Shown here piece by piece: positions 17,283-27,488 of a stretch of DNA of 64,000 nucleotides. Below the pieces are notes generated by a model that worked only from the letters and a program-made list of their open reading frames with translations, had not been told where the DNA came from and ran no database searches. Every line of letters begins with the position of its first letter. Within the stretch, counting starts at the first letter, position 1. The translations under genes and the position numbers were made by a program. The DNA is taken from assembly GCF_010131535.1 (NCBI RefSeq), contig NZ_WUBS01000007.1, positions 124,001 through 188,000 on the forward strand, read 5' to 3'. Source of the stretch: Acerihabitans arboris (GTDB lineage: Bacteria > Pseudomonadota > Gammaproteobacteria > Enterobacterales > Enterobacteriaceae).

Positions 17283-18158
17283 ATGCCATCGTCCACCACC
17301 AGCAGACTCGTTCCCTTCCTGTTGGTATTGGGTTCCATACTGTCGTTAAGCGTCGGTTCCTCGCTGGCAAAAGACCTGCTGTTCCCGCTGATCGGACCCA
17401 CGGGCACCACGGCGCTCAGGACCGGCTTTTCAGCTATCGTGCTATTGGCGCTGTGGCGTCCTTGGAAAGCATCGATTACCGCCCGCGAGTACAAATTTAT
17501 CGCGTTGTACGGCGTGACGCTGGGGGCGATGAACCTGTGTTTCTACCTGGCCCTGGAGAGCATCCCCTTCGGCCTGGCGGTGGCGATTGAATTTGTCGGA
17601 CCCTTGACCGTGACGGTGCTTTATTCGCGCAAACTCAGCGATTTTATCTGGATAGCCCTGGCCGTTACCGGCGTTTTGTTGCTGTTGCCGCTGCGCGGCA
17701 ACGACAGCGGGCTGCCGTTAACCGGCGTGCTGTTCGCGCTGGGCGCCGCGCTGTGCTGGGCGCTGTATATAATATTCGGCAAAACCATCAGCCACCTGCA
17801 TTCCGGGCAAACCGTGGCCGTCGGCCTGGTGTTCGCATCGATGGTAACCCTGCCCGTGGGCATGGCGAACGCCGGCGCGATCCTCACCCATCCCCATCTG
17901 CTGGCCATGGGGCTGCTTATCGCACTGCTATCCAGTTCGCTGCCCATGACGATGGAAATGGCGGCGTTAAAAAGACTGCCGCACAAGACCTTCGGCATCC
18001 TGGTCAGCATGGAGCCGGCCGTCGCGGCGTTGGTGGCGTTTTTCATGCTGTCGGAGACACTGACGCTCATCCAGGCCATCGCCGTGACCTTTTCCATTAC
18101 CGCAGGCATGGGCAGCGCCATCACCGCCCGTAGCCGTATCGATACCCTGGCGACCTGA
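17283..18158 (+). CDS. rhtA: RhtA-like threonine/homoserine exporter (DMT superfamily)
   Basis: This 291-residue protein has ten predicted helices in two EamA repeats, like E. coli RhtA, which exports threonine and homoserine. The N-terminal SLSVGSSLAKDLLFPLIGPTG, the FYLALESIPFGLAVAIEFVGP and the LPHKTFGILVSMEPAVAAL segments (the first and second shown in part) agree with RhtA, and the length is the same. The start ATG at 17283 follows GAAAGGGAAAACCTC. The gene stands alone on the plus strand. Substrate is assigned by similarity only. Confidence 0.8.
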   Translation: MPSSTTSRLVPFLLVLGSILSLSVGSSLAKDLLFPLIGPTGTTALRTGFSAIVLLALWRPWKASITAREYKFIALYGVTLGAMNLCFYLALESIPFGLAVAIEFVGPLTVTVLYSRKLSDFIWIALAVTGVLLLLPLRGNDSGLPLTGVLFALGAALCWALYIIFGKTISHLHSGQTVAVGLVFASMVTLPVGMANAGAILTHPHLLAMGLLIALLSSSLPMTMEMAALKRLPHKTFGILVSMEPAVAALVAFFMLSETLTLIQAIAVTFSITAGMGSAITARSRIDTLAT

Positions 18159-18296
18159 CTGCCCTCCCGCCAGGCCCATGGGCGGATTTTCATTATCTCC
18201 CGCCCTACTCATGGCTGGGTTTTTCGCTATGCTTCCTCTACAACCGCGCCCTCTTTCGCAAAAACGTGATCCCACCCGGAAAATCCGCATGGCCGT

Positions 18297-18310
18297 CTTG
18301 TATGGTAGTA
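18297..18310. promoter_or_regulatory. Shared 14-mer operator candidate, copy 1
   Basis: CTTGTATGGTAGTA lies 77 bp before the MHS transporter start. The identical 14-mer occurs upstream of rspA (19839-19852). Two exact copies within 1.6 kb, each just upstream of a gene start, suggest a common regulator. Confidence 0.5.
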
Positions 18311-18386
18311 GGTTCAGGTCTATTTTTTGTCTGCTTACCTGCAAATCATAAAACCCGATATACCTTTAAACCCTCAAGGCGGAAAA

Positions 18387-19721
18387 ATGGCGAGTCAAAC
18401 GGACATCCTTACTGAACAAGACAACCGGTCGCTTATCCGCCGCGTTGCCAGCGCGTCGGCCATCGGCACGGCGGCGGAATATTATGACTTTTTTGCCTAC
18501 GGCACCGCCGCGGTGCTCTTTTTCGGCCATCTGTTCTTCCCCAGCACCGATCCGCTGATCAGTACCCTGGCGGCCTTCGCCACCTATGCGGTGGGCTTTT
18601 TGGCACGGCCCATCGGCGGTATCGTCTTCGGGCATATCGGCGATAAGGTGGGCCGCAAGAAAGCCCTGGTTATCACCATTCTTATCGTCGGCCTCGGCAC
18701 GTTTTGCATCGGGCTGCTGCCCACCTATGAAAAAATCGGCGTCTGGGCGCCGGTGCTGTTGATTCTGATCCGTATCTTGCAAGGGTTCGGCGTCGGCGGC
18801 GAGCAGGCCGGGGCGGTATTGATGACCGCCGAGTATTCCCAACCCGCCCGCCGCGGCTTTTTTGCCAGTTGGGTGCAAATCGGCGCGCCGCTGGGCTTTT
18901 TATTGCCGCTGGCGCTGTTTGCCGCGCTGAACGCCACCCTGTCGCCCGCGCAGATGATGGATTTCGGCTGGCGCATTCCATTCCTGCTCAGCCTGCTGCT
19001 GGTGGTGGTGGGGCTGTTTATCCGCCTGCGCATCGACGAATCGCCGGTGTTCGCCAAAATCCGCGCTACCAAAGCCATGGAATCGCGCCCGGTGGTGGAA
19101 GTGATCCGCGATTATCCGGGCATCGTCGTCAAGGGCGTATGCGCCAAGCTGATTGAAGCCTGCGTTTTCGCCATGTTTACCGTGATCGTTTTAGCCTACG
19201 TGAAGGTCAATAATCTTGATACCAACCTGCTGATGGAAACCATGATTGTCGCCGTGGCGCTGGAGATCCTCGCCATTCCGCTGATGGGGCATCTGTCGGA
19301 TCGCGTCGGACGCAAGCCCATCTATATGGCGGGCGCGCTGCTGCAGGTGATCATGATCGTGCCGTTTTTCCTGGCCATTAACCATGACAGCTATTGGCTG
19401 ACGCAATTGGTGATGATCCTGGTGCTGACCCTGGGCCATAGCATGTGCTACGCCCCGCAGGCGTCCTATTTCCCCGAACTTTTCCCCACCCATATCCGCT
19501 GCAGCGGCATCGCCCTTATCTGGCAAATCGGCTCGCTGATTGGCAGCGGCGTGCTCGGGCTGGTGGCGGTCAAAATCCTGCAGGCCACCGGCGGGCATTA
19601 TTACGGCCTGGCGATATATGTCGCGGCGCTGGGGGTGGTATCGGTTATCGGCCTGGCCATGATGCCGGAGACCGCGCCGCTGCGGCTGAAAAAAGAGTAC
19701 CAGGACTGGACCAAACGTTAA
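18387..19721 (+). CDS. MFS metabolite:H+ symporter (MHS family)
   Basis: The 444-residue permease carries MHS-family motifs: AEYYDFFAYGTAA in helix 1, GHIGDKVGRKKAL between helices 2 and 3, RILQGFGVGGEQAGAVL in helix 4, and GHLSDRVGRKP between helices 8 and 9. The group includes KgtP, ProP, ShiA and YhjE, transporters for organic acids or osmolytes. The ATG at 18387 has AAGGCGG five bases upstream; an earlier in-frame start at 18327 has none. It shares an upstream 14-mer with rspA, so it probably imports a sugar acid used by the rsp pathway. Substrate is inferred. Confidence 0.85.
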   Translation: MASQTDILTEQDNRSLIRRVASASAIGTAAEYYDFFAYGTAAVLFFGHLFFPSTDPLISTLAAFATYAVGFLARPIGGIVFGHIGDKVGRKKALVITILIVGLGTFCIGLLPTYEKIGVWAPVLLILIRILQGFGVGGEQAGAVLMTAEYSQPARRGFFASWVQIGAPLGFLLPLALFAALNATLSPAQMMDFGWRIPFLLSLLLVVVGLFIRLRIDESPVFAKIRATKAMESRPVVEVIRDYPGIVVKGVCAKLIEACVFAMFTVIVLAYVKVNNLDTNLLMETMIVAVALEILAIPLMGHLSDRVGRKPIYMAGALLQVIMIVPFFLAINHDSYWLTQLVMILVLTLGHSMCYAPQASYFPELFPTHIRCSGIALIWQIGSLIGSGVLGLVAVKILQATGGHYYGLAIYVAALGVVSVIGLAMMPETAPLRLKKEYQDWTKR

Positions 19722-19838
19722 GAGGCGCGCGCCCTTTGAACGCTTGATTTGAGTCCAGCGTCGGCGGGCCTGGCGCCATGGAATATTATGAGATAAAGGT
19801 AAAAATGTGATCAATGTTGCAAAATCTCACTAGCGCAA

Positions 19839-19856
19839 CTTGTATGGTAGTATACA
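19839..19856. promoter_or_regulatory. Shared 14-mer operator candidate, copy 2 (dyad)
   Basis: CTTGTATGGTAGTA recurs here and continues into TACA, so that TGTAT-N6-ATACA (19841-19856) forms a dyad 43 bp before the rspA ATG. The size and arm spacing fit a GntR- or UxuR-type dimeric repressor. No such regulator is encoded in the window. Confidence 0.55.
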
Positions 19857-19898
19857 TTGCTTATAGGTTAACCTTGTTTGTTGTTAAGGGACATATTG

Positions 19899-21113
19899 AT
19901 GAAAATTGTTAAAGCGGAAGTATTTGTAACCTGCCCCGGCAGAAATTTCGTAACGTTGAAAATCACTACCGACGACGGCCTTACCGGGCTGGGCGACGCT
20001 ACGCTTAACGGGCGCGAACTGCCGGTTGCCTCCTATCTAAAAGACCATGTCTGCCCGCAGCTGATCGGCCGCGACGCCCATAGGATCGAGGACATCTGGC
20101 AGTTTTTCTACAAGGGCGCCTACTGGCGGCGCGGGCCGGTAACCATGTCCGCCATTTCCGCCGTGGATACGGCGCTGTGGGATATCAAGGCCAAGGCCGC
20201 CAATATGCCGCTGTACCAGCTGTTGGGCGGGGCCTCGCGTACCGGCGTGATGGTGTATTGCCACACCACCGGCCACACCATCGACGAAGTGCTGGACGAT
20301 TACGCCAAACACCAGGAAATGGGCTTTAAGGCGATTCGCGTGCAGTGCGGCGTGCCCGGCATGAAAACCACCTACGGCATGGCCAAGGGCAAAGGCCTGG
20401 CCTATGAGCCGGCCACCAAAGGCAGCTGGCCTGATGAGCAGCTGTGGTCGACGGAAAAATACCTCGACTTTACCCCTAAATTATTCGCGGCGGTGCGCGA
20501 TAAATTCGGCTTCAATGAACACCTGCTGCACGACATGCACCATCGCCTGACGCCTATCGAGGCCGCCCGGTTCGGTAAAAGCGTCGAACCGTATCGCCTG
20601 TTCTGGATGGAAGATCCTACGCCGGCGGAAAACCAGGCCTGCTTCCGCCTGATCCGCCAGCACACCGTGACGCCGATTGCGGTAGGCGAAGTATTTAACA
20701 GTATCTGGGATTGCAAACAGCTTATCGAAGAGCAGCTGATCGACTATATCCGCACCACCATTACCCATGCCGGCGGCATTACCGGCATGCGTCGGATTGC
20801 GGATTTCGCCTCGCTATACCAGGTGCGCACCGGCTCGCACGGCCCGTCCGACCTGTCGCCGGTCTGCATGGCGGCGGCGCTGCATTTCGATCTGTGGGTG
20901 CCTAACTTCGGCGTGCAGGAATATATGGGCTACAGCGAGCAAATGCTGGAAGTCTTCCCGCATAACTGGACGTTTGACGACGGCTATATGCATCCGGGCG
21001 ACAAGCCGGGACTGGGCATTGAGTTTGACGAAAGGCTGGCGGCGAAATATCCCTACGAACCGGCTCATTTACCGGTTGCCCGTCTCGAAGACGGCACCTT
21101 GTGGAACTGGTAA
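19899..21113 (+). CDS. rspA: D-mannonate dehydratase / RspA-type enolase-superfamily enzyme
   Basis: The 404-residue protein equals E. coli RspA in length and belongs to the ManD enolase subfamily, which dehydrates D-mannonate or D-gluconate to 2-keto-3-deoxygluconate. The Mg2+ ligands are visible as Asp212 in LLHDMHHR, Glu238 in WMEDP and Glu264 in VGEVFN; the 26-residue spacing matches ManD (210, 236, 262). The ATG at 19899 has AAGGGA eight bases before it. Next comes rspB after 14 bases, then a sugar-acid transporter and a fructuronate reductase-like gene, so the group degrades a hexonate or hexuronate. Some RspA proteins have low or no activity; that cannot be judged here. Confidence 0.9.
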   Translation: MKIVKAEVFVTCPGRNFVTLKITTDDGLTGLGDATLNGRELPVASYLKDHVCPQLIGRDAHRIEDIWQFFYKGAYWRRGPVTMSAISAVDTALWDIKAKAANMPLYQLLGGASRTGVMVYCHTTGHTIDEVLDDYAKHQEMGFKAIRVQCGVPGMKTTYGMAKGKGLAYEPATKGSWPDEQLWSTEKYLDFTPKLFAAVRDKFGFNEHLLHDMHHRLTPIEAARFGKSVEPYRLFWMEDPTPAENQACFRLIRQHTVTPIAVGEVFNSIWDCKQLIEEQLIDYIRTTITHAGGITGMRRIADFASLYQVRTGSHGPSDLSPVCMAAALHFDLWVPNFGVQEYMGYSEQMLEVFPHNWTFDDGYMHPGDKPGLGIEFDERLAAKYPYEPAHLPVARLEDGTLWNW

Positions 21114-21127
21114 CAGGAGAAACCATC

Positions 21128-22141
21128 GTGAACAGCGTAGTCATTGAACAACCGGGTAAACTGGTGATACAGAAACGCGAACTCCCCCTGCCGGCCGTCG
21201 GCGAAGTGCGCGTACGGGTAAAATACGCCGGCATTTGCGGCTCCGATGTCCATATTTACCATGGGCATAATCCCTTTGCCAAATATCCCCGCGTGATCGG
21301 GCATGAGTTTTTTGGCGAAATCGACGCGGTGGGCGCGGGCGTGGACGCGGGCCGTATCGGCGAGCGGGTCGCGGTGGATCCGGTGGTCAGCTGCGGTCAT
21401 TGCTATCCCTGCTCGGTCGGGCGGCCCAACGTCTGTACCGAACTGTCGGTTATCGGCGTGCACCGTGACGGCGGTTTCAGCGACTATGCCTGCGCGCCGG
21501 CCAAAAATGCCTATGTTATCCCGGAGGCCATCCCGGATCCGTTGGCCAGCATGGTGGAGCCGTTTACCATCGCCGCCAATATTACCGCGTTCCTGCAACC
21601 TACGCCGCGCGATGTGGCCCTGGTGTACGGCGCGGGTCCGATGGGGCTGACCGCGGTACAGGTGCTGAAGGGCGTGTATGGCGTCAGCCAGGTAATTGTT
21701 GCCGACCGCATCGCTGAACGCCTGGAGATGGCGCTGGAAAGCGGCGCCGATCGGGTGATCGACAACACCAGCCTTTCGTTGCAGGACGAGCTGGAAAAGC
21801 TGGGCATCCGGCCGACGCTGATCGTGGACGCCGCCTGCCACCCCGCCATCCTGCAGGAGGCCGTTAAACTGGCCTCCCCGGCGGCGCGCATCGGCCTGTT
21901 GGGTTTTTCCGGCGATGCGAGCAGCGTGACGCAGCAGAGCATCACCAGTAAGGAAATCTCCATATTCACCTCGCGCCTTAACAGCCATCGTTTTCCACAG
22001 GTTATCGAGTGGATGGTACAGGGCAAAATCGATGTATCGAAATTAATAACTCATTATATGGATGCTGCTGACGTGGAAGCCGCATTGACGCTGTTCGAAA
22101 AAGATCAGCGTCATTGCTGCAAAGTCATATTGAAATTCTAA
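21128..22141 (+). CDS. rspB: RspB-like zinc alcohol/polyol dehydrogenase
   Basis: This 337-residue medium-chain dehydrogenase matches RspB. The catalytic zinc region CGSDVHIYHGHNPF and GHEFFGE, the structural zinc loop with four cysteines (CGHCYPCSVGRPNVC) and the Rossmann GAGPMGL are all intact. Its likely role is NAD(P)-dependent oxidation of a sugar acid such as L-gulonate or D-mannonate. The start is GTG at 21128, with AGGAG ten bases upstream. It is co-transcribed with rspA. A 10-bp-stem hairpin lies 13 bp after the stop and may attenuate transcription into the transporter. Confidence 0.88.
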   Translation: MNSVVIEQPGKLVIQKRELPLPAVGEVRVRVKYAGICGSDVHIYHGHNPFAKYPRVIGHEFFGEIDAVGAGVDAGRIGERVAVDPVVSCGHCYPCSVGRPNVCTELSVIGVHRDGGFSDYACAPAKNAYVIPEAIPDPLASMVEPFTIAANITAFLQPTPRDVALVYGAGPMGLTAVQVLKGVYGVSQVIVADRIAERLEMALESGADRVIDNTSLSLQDELEKLGIRPTLIVDAACHPAILQEAVKLASPAARIGLLGFSGDASSVTQQSITSKEISIFTSRLNSHRFPQVIEWMVQGKIDVSKLITHYMDAADVEAALTLFEKDQRHCCKVILKF

Positions 22142-22153
22142 AGTAGTCTTCCA

Positions 22154-22176
22154 GGCGATGACCGCCGGTCATCGCC
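22154..22176 (+). terminator. Hairpin between rspB and the transporter gene
   Basis: GGCGATGACC and GGTCATCGCC form a perfect 10-bp stem with a 3-base loop; a weak T-rich stretch (TCTGTTTATT) follows after several bases. It may partially terminate transcription, lowering expression of the downstream genes. Confidence 0.55.
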
Positions 22177-22238
22177 GCCTCTGTTTATTCCCAGCCGACA
22201 GAGCACCATAAATAATCAGGATACTGATTGGGGTATTT

Positions 22239-23528
22239 ATGTCCAAAAATTTACGATGGGTTATTGTCTTATTGTTAGCCCTGGTCTACATGATTAATTA
22301 TCTTGACCGTGTTGCCCTATCTATTACTGTGCCGATGATTGAAAAAGATTTAATGCTGAATGCCGAACAGTTCGGTATTATTTTCGGCAGCTTTTTTTTC
22401 GGCTATGCCATATTCAATTTCATCGGCGGCCTGGCGGTGGATAAATTCGGCCCCACGGTGGTGATGGCGGCGGCGGTGGGTCTCTGGTCGTTATTTTGCG
22501 GCATGACCGCCATTGCTACCGGCTTTTATTCCATGCTGATACTGCGCGTACTGTTCGGCATGGCGGAAGGACCGATTTGCTCCTCGGCCAATAAGATGAT
22601 CAACGGCTGGTTCCCCAAGAAGCAGGCGGCGACGGCGATGGGCCTGCTGAGCGCCGGTTCTCCGCTGGGCGGCGCGGTGGCCGGTCCGATTGTCGGTTAC
22701 CTGGCGCTATCGTTCGGCTGGCGCCCGGCGTTCATGATTATCTGCGCCGTCGGTATTGTCTGGATGCTGGTATGGCTGTTTGTCGTCGCGGATAATCCGG
22801 CAAAAAGCAAACGCGTAAGCGCCGAAGAAAAAGCCGTTATCGAACAAATGAAAATAGAGACCCATTCCGCCGAGGAAGAATTAGCACAGGCGCAACATGG
22901 TCTTGGATATTATTTACGTCAGCCGATTATATTGGCCACCGCGTTTGCTTTTTTTTGCTACAACTATATTTTATTCTTTTTCCTCAGTTGGTTCCCTTCT
23001 TATTTAGTACAGGCGCATGGCCTGAATATCAAGGAAATGAGCCTGACAACGGTTATTCCGTGGATCGTGGGCTTCTTCGGGTTGGCGTTGGGCGGCATGG
23101 TGTCGGATAGGATATTTAAACTGACCGGCAAGCTACTGCTGTCGCGAAAAATCGTCCTGGTGACCTGCCTGCTGGCGGCGGCGGTATGCGTGGCGCTGGC
23201 GGGAATGGTTGCAAGCGTGGTGCCGGCGGTTATCCTGATGTCGGTCTCGATCTTCTTCCTTTATCTTACCGGCGCGGTGTACTGGGCCATTATCCAGGAC
23301 GTGGTGCATAAATCCCGCGTCGGCGGCGCCAGCGGTTTTATCCATTTGGTCGGCAGCGTATCGGGCATCGTCGGGCCGGTCGCCACCGGCTATATCGTGC
23401 AGAATACCGGCAAATTCGACAGCGCTTTCCTGCTGGCCGGCGGCATCGCCGCGCTGGGCGCGCTGCTGGTGCTGTTTGCCATTAAAGCGCCCAAACAGGC
23501 CGCGCACATACCGTTGCAACAATCTTAA
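22239..23528 (+). CDS. MFS sugar-acid transporter (anion:cation symporter family)
   Basis: The 429-residue permease has the ExuT/GudP/DgoT-type pattern: [21 protein letters not shown] in helix 1 (shown in part here as the NYLDR-x-ALS motif), [20 protein letters not shown] in helix 4-5 and [14 protein letters not shown]. These transporters import hexuronates, hexonates or aldarates with protons. The ATG at 22239 lacks a strong ribosome binding site (GGGGTATTT). It lies inside the rsp-fructuronate reductase group, so its cargo is probably the substrate of RspA or the reductase. Confidence 0.88.
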   Translation: MSKNLRWVIVLLLALVYMINYLDRVALSITVPMIEKDLMLNAEQFGIIFGSFFFGYAIFNFIGGLAVDKFGPTVVMAAAVGLWSLFCGMTAIATGFYSMLILRVLFGMAEGPICSSANKMINGWFPKKQAATAMGLLSAGSPLGGAVAGPIVGYLALSFGWRPAFMIICAVGIVWMLVWLFVVADNPAKSKRVSAEEKAVIEQMKIETHSAEEELAQAQHGLGYYLRQPIILATAFAFFCYNYILFFFLSWFPSYLVQAHGLNIKEMSLTTVIPWIVGFFGLALGGMVSDRIFKLTGKLLLSRKIVLVTCLLAAAVCVALAGMVASVVPAVILMSVSIFFLYLTGAVYWAIIQDVVHKSRVGGASGFIHLVGSVSGIVGPVATGYIVQNTGKFDSAFLLAGGIAALGALLVLFAIKAPKQAAHIPLQQS

Positions 23529-23572
23529 GCGCGTTGGGTAATCCTTTTAATTCAAACATTGAGCGTACGATT

Positions 23573-25048
23573 ATGCAGACATTATCAGCAACAAGTCCCG
23601 TCGCGGACGGCGTCCTTACACCGGCTTACGACCGCGAAGGCGTCAAGACGCGTATCGTCCATCTCGGATTCGGCGCTTTTCACCGCGCGCACCAGGGCGT
23701 GTACGCCGATCGGCTGGCGACGGAACACGACAGCGACTGGGGATATTGTGAAGTCAACCTGATTGGCGGCGAGAAGCAGATCGCCGATATCCAGCAGCAG
23801 GACCTGCTCTATTCGGTCTCGGAAATGGCCGACACCGGCTGGAACTGCCGCGTGGTCGGCATCGTCAGGCAGGCCATGCACCAAAGCGTCGACGGCATCA
23901 ACGCCATACTGGACGCCATGGCGGCGCCGGACATTGCCATCGTATCTATTACCGTTACTGAAAAAGGCTACTGCCATCATCCCGCCAGCGGCAAGCTTAA
24001 CCAGCAGCATCCGCTGATCCGGCACGACCTGGCCCACCCGGATGAACCGCAGTCGGTGGCCGGCGTCATCGTGGCGGCGCTGCGGCTGCGCCGCGAACGC
24101 GGTTTGCCGCCCTTTAGCGTCATGTCCTGCGACAACATGCCGGAAAACGGTCATGTCACGCGCAACGTGGTGCTGGAACTGGCCGGACTGCAGGATGCCT
24201 CCCTGGCCCAATGGATCGGACGGCATGTCACCTTTCCCTCCACCATGGTGGATCGCATCGTGCCGGCGGTAACGGACGAAACCCTGCGTAAAATCCAGTC
24301 GCTGCTGGGGGTGGCCGATCCGGCCGGCGTCGCCTGCGAGCCTTTTTGCCAGTGGGTGATCGAGGATAATTTTGTCCAGGGCCGTCCCGCCTGGGAAAAG
24401 GTCGGCGCGGAGCTGGTCAAGGATGTGCTGCCCTACGAAGAAATGAAGCTGCGCATGCTCAACGGCAGCCATTCCTTCCTGGCTTACCTGGGCTACCTGG
24501 CCGGCTACCAGCATATCAGCGACTGCATGCAGGATGCGCACTTCGCAGCGGCGGCCAGGAAGCTGATGATAAACGAGCAGGCGCCGACGCTGCGCGCCCT
24601 GGATGTCGATCTGGAGGCCTACGCGGATTCCTTGCTACAGCGCTACCGTAATACCGCCCTGAAACACCGGACCTGGCAGATTGCCATGGACGGTACGCAA
24701 AAGCTGCCGCAGCGTTGGCTCGATTCCATTCGCTGGCACTTAAGCCATGGCGATAGCTTTGATTACCTGGCGTTGGGCGTTGCCGGCTGGATGCGTTTTG
24801 TCGGCGGCGTCGACGAACTGGGCAATCCCATCGAGGTTAGCGACCCGCTGCTCGACCAGTTGCGGCAACGGGTAGCGCAAAGCGGGCAAGGGGCGGAACG
24901 GGTTCACGCCCTGCTCTCCCTGCAGGCCGTATTCGGCGATGACTTGCCCGATAGCCCGCGGTTTATTGAACGCGTGCTGCAAGCCTACCGGGCGTTATTG
25001 ACCCATGGCGCCCGCAAAACCGTCGCGCTCTGGCCGGCGGCGGGCTGA
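23573..25048 (+). CDS. Fructuronate reductase-like (mannitol dehydrogenase family)
   Basis: This 491-residue polyol dehydrogenase belongs to the UxuB/YdfI/YeiQ group, which interconverts D-fructuronate and D-mannonate with NAD. The N-terminal Rossmann [13 protein letters not shown], the [14 protein letters not shown] segment and the catalytic helix [13 protein letters not shown] (with its lysine) are present. The start ATG at 23573 follows GAGCG; an in-frame ATG at 23534 overlaps the end of the transporter spacer and has none. With RspA, fructuronate could flow through mannonate to 2-keto-3-deoxygluconate. The last gene of the operon. Confidence 0.88.
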   Translation: MQTLSATSPVADGVLTPAYDREGVKTRIVHLGFGAFHRAHQGVYADRLATEHDSDWGYCEVNLIGGEKQIADIQQQDLLYSVSEMADTGWNCRVVGIVRQAMHQSVDGINAILDAMAAPDIAIVSITVTEKGYCHHPASGKLNQQHPLIRHDLAHPDEPQSVAGVIVAALRLRRERGLPPFSVMSCDNMPENGHVTRNVVLELAGLQDASLAQWIGRHVTFPSTMVDRIVPAVTDETLRKIQSLLGVADPAGVACEPFCQWVIEDNFVQGRPAWEKVGAELVKDVLPYEEMKLRMLNGSHSFLAYLGYLAGYQHISDCMQDAHFAAAARKLMINEQAPTLRALDVDLEAYADSLLQRYRNTALKHRTWQIAMDGTQKLPQRWLDSIRWHLSHGDSFDYLALGVAGWMRFVGGVDELGNPIEVSDPLLDQLRQRVAQSGQGAERVHALLSLQAVFGDDLPDSPRFIERVLQAYRALLTHGARKTVALWPAAG

Positions 25049-25325
25049 ACGCCCGATCGATGACGATGGGCTAACCGGCCGGGGCACGACGCCCCGGCCA
25101 TTTACCAACGCCGGACAATCAAGGAGATGTTGCGCGCCCACCAACCGAACAGGGCCGTCCGCCATAACTTATGTACCGCTGTTGACTCAATTTTTAACCC
25201 TATTCTGTCTATATTGATGTCCCCGAGGCTAACGACAGACAGGCGTCACAGGCAGAAACCGCAGTAATCCATGTTGAAGTATCGCCCTGCAACATAATAA
25301 AAAATCATCATGAGGATTATTCAGA

Positions 25326-26681
25326 ATGCACTATAAAGACAGTGATGACGCCAATCTGGCGAACGATAATACCATCCCGGACCGGCGGCCCGATAATGAC
25401 GGGAACGGCTATCGCCGTTTCCTGCCGAAAGCGCACCCGATATCCTGGTGGATGCTGGTCATTACCACACTTGCCATCCTGATGAACTCCATCGACCGGA
25501 TTATCCTGCCCACGCTGCTGCCGGCCATTATGAAAGATTTCGACCTGAGCGAAATGCAGGCCGGCTGGCTTAATTCCCTGAGTTTTATCGGGACGTTATT
25601 GGGCGCGGTTATTTTCGGTATTTTTTCCGATTATATCGGCACCGGTTATAAGCGCTGCTATAGCTGGACCATGGCGGTATTATTCGAAGTGGTCGCCGGG
25701 GTCGCTACCGCCTTTTGCAAAACCCTCGGAGCCTTCCAGTTCCTGCGGGTGATGATGGGCATGGGCACCGGCGGCTCCGAGCCGATAAACGTCGCCCTGC
25801 TCGGGGAGTGGTGGCACAAGGAGAACCGTGGGTTTGCCATCGGCGTGCATCATACCGGCTTTCCGCTGGGGCAATTTATCGGTCCGGCGCTGATAGCGCT
25901 GATCCTGGCGCTCGGCACCTGGCGGCAGGCGTTCCTGTTTATCCCGTTGATTGGGCTGAGCATCGTGGTGCTGCAGTTTTTTGTCGGCACCCGCAAGAAC
26001 CAGGACAAGGTCTATACCTGGATTAAAGACAATGACCTGACGGTGCCGATTGAGGAACACCAGCAAAGCCGGCCCAGCAGCCTCAGGCATACCCTGAGGG
26101 AATCCTTTTCATGCCTGAAAAACCGCAACTGCCTGTTGGCCATCGCCCTGATCTTCGGCTTTACCTGGGCTGAAATGGGCATCGCCAATTTCCTTACCCT
26201 GCAACTGACGCGCGAAGTGGGGCTGGACCTGTCCACCGCGGCGATCATTTCCGGCGCGTCCGGTATCACCGGCTGGATCGGGCAAATCCTATGGGGCGGC
26301 TATTCCGATATCAAGGGCAGGAAAATCTCGCTGTGCGTCATTATCCTGGGATGGATCCTGGCGGCGGCGCTGTGCATGTTTATTACCTCTTCCACCGTCG
26401 GCTGGGCGATCCTTATTTTCTGGGGACTGTTCCGCAATTCGCCTTATCCGGTGGCCTATGCGCTGCTGATTGATTCCGCGCCCAAGGCGGCGGCCTCCAG
26501 CATGGGATTGATGATCGGCCTGGCCGTCGGCGTCGCCGGCATCCTGGTGGCGCCCACCGCCGGATGGATTATCCATCACTTCGGCTTCAGCGTGCATTAT
26601 TTGGTGATTGTCGGCGTGCTGCTGCTCTCGTGCATACCGCTGTTGCTGATAAAAGAAACGGTAAAAGTGAGGAAGCTTTAA
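25326..26681 (+). CDS. MFS transporter next to a cyclase-family hydrolase
   Basis: The 451-residue MFS permease has a charged N-terminal tail of about 40 residues before helix 1. The STDYIG-type loop 2-3 (FGIFSDYIGTGYKR), the MMGMGTGGSEPINVALLGEWW helix 4 region and GWIGQILWGGYSDIKGRK between helices 8 and 9 mark the family. AGGATTATTCAGA precedes the ATG. The next gene starts one base after its stop, so the two form an operon. The transporter most likely imports the amide or ester substrate hydrolysed by that enzyme. Substrate is unknown. Confidence 0.82.
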   Translation: MHYKDSDDANLANDNTIPDRRPDNDGNGYRRFLPKAHPISWWMLVITTLAILMNSIDRIILPTLLPAIMKDFDLSEMQAGWLNSLSFIGTLLGAVIFGIFSDYIGTGYKRCYSWTMAVLFEVVAGVATAFCKTLGAFQFLRVMMGMGTGGSEPINVALLGEWWHKENRGFAIGVHHTGFPLGQFIGPALIALILALGTWRQAFLFIPLIGLSIVVLQFFVGTRKNQDKVYTWIKDNDLTVPIEEHQQSRPSSLRHTLRESFSCLKNRNCLLAIALIFGFTWAEMGIANFLTLQLTREVGLDLSTAAIISGASGITGWIGQILWGGYSDIKGRKISLCVIILGWILAAALCMFITSSTVGWAILIFWGLFRNSPYPVAYALLIDSAPKAAASSMGLMIGLAVGVAGILVAPTAGWIIHHFGFSVHYLVIVGVLLLSCIPLLLIKETVKVRKL

Positions 26682-26682
26682 C

Positions 26683-27375
26683 ATGAATACTGACCTGACA
26701 GGCGGCTTGCTTGATAAAGATATTGTCGAACTGAGCCATCTCTATGAGGAACTGATGCCGGTCTGGCCGACCCATCCCAAGTTCCATAAAAGCGTCGAGG
26801 AAACCATCGCCGGCGGCGACGGCAGCTATAACACCCTGCTGCATATGGGCGATCACTGCGGCACCCATGTGGATGCGCCCGCCCATTTTATCGCCGGCGG
26901 CCAGACCATCGAGACGATTTCCCCGCGCAGGCTGCTGGGACGGGGAATCAAAATTGATGTTTCCTTTCTTCAGCCTAATCAGGAAATTTCATTGGCGATG
27001 ATCAAGGATTGGGAAGCGCGATCCGTGGCGATCGGGGCCGGCGATATAGTGATATTTCGCACCGGTTATGACCAAAAATGGCGTAACCGGCCGCGCCATC
27101 AGGCGTTTATCGCCGACTGGCCGGGACTGTCAGGCGAAGGCGCGCGCTATTTGATCGACAAGGGCGTCAACGCCATAGGCACGGATGCCATGTCATTGGA
27201 TGCCTATACCAATTCCAGCTACCCGTCCCACCAAATCGTACTGGGCGCCGGCGCGTTGATTATCGAGAACCTCGCCAACCTCGCCATCCTGCCGGACGCC
27301 TTTCTGTTCCTCGCCCTGCCGCTGCGCATCAAGGACGGCTCGGCCTCCCCCATCCGCGCCGTCGCCCTGGTGTGA
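26683..27375 (+). CDS. Cyclase-family (kynurenine formamidase-like) metal-dependent hydrolase
   Basis: The 230-residue protein has the cyclase-family zinc motif HxGTHxDxPxH, here DHCGTHVDAPAHF near residue 49. The SLDAYTNSSYPSHQIVLG and IENLANLAILP segments (both given in part) also agree. Family members include kynurenine formamidase and isatin hydrolase, which open amide rings or cleave N-formyl groups. The start at 26683 follows GAGGAAGC with the preceding transporter stop adjacent. No kynurenine-pathway gene is in the window, so kynurenine as substrate is not supported. A strong terminator follows. Confidence 0.85.
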   Translation: MNTDLTGGLLDKDIVELSHLYEELMPVWPTHPKFHKSVEETIAGGDGSYNTLLHMGDHCGTHVDAPAHFIAGGQTIETISPRRLLGRGIKIDVSFLQPNQEISLAMIKDWEARSVAIGAGDIVIFRTGYDQKWRNRPRHQAFIADWPGLSGEGARYLIDKGVNAIGTDAMSLDAYTNSSYPSHQIVLGAGALIIENLANLAILPDAFLFLALPLRIKDGSASPIRAVALV

Positions 27376-27379
27376 TCCC

Positions 27380-27415
27380 GCCGCCGTATCAGGGGATAAT
27401 CCCTGATACGGCGGC
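27380..27415. terminator. Strong bidirectional hairpin between convergent genes
   Basis: GCCGCCGTATCAGGG and CCCTGATACGGCGGC form a perfect 15-bp stem with a 6-base loop. It lies 4 bp after the cyclase-family stop and 74 bp from the end of the convergent ArgE-like gene, so it can serve both. Confidence 0.7.
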
Positions 27416-27488
27416 GATGGCGGTATTCAGCGCCGCGTAGGAGGCGAAACCGGCCCACCGCCTGCCGGGGAGCGCGACGGCGGCGGGC

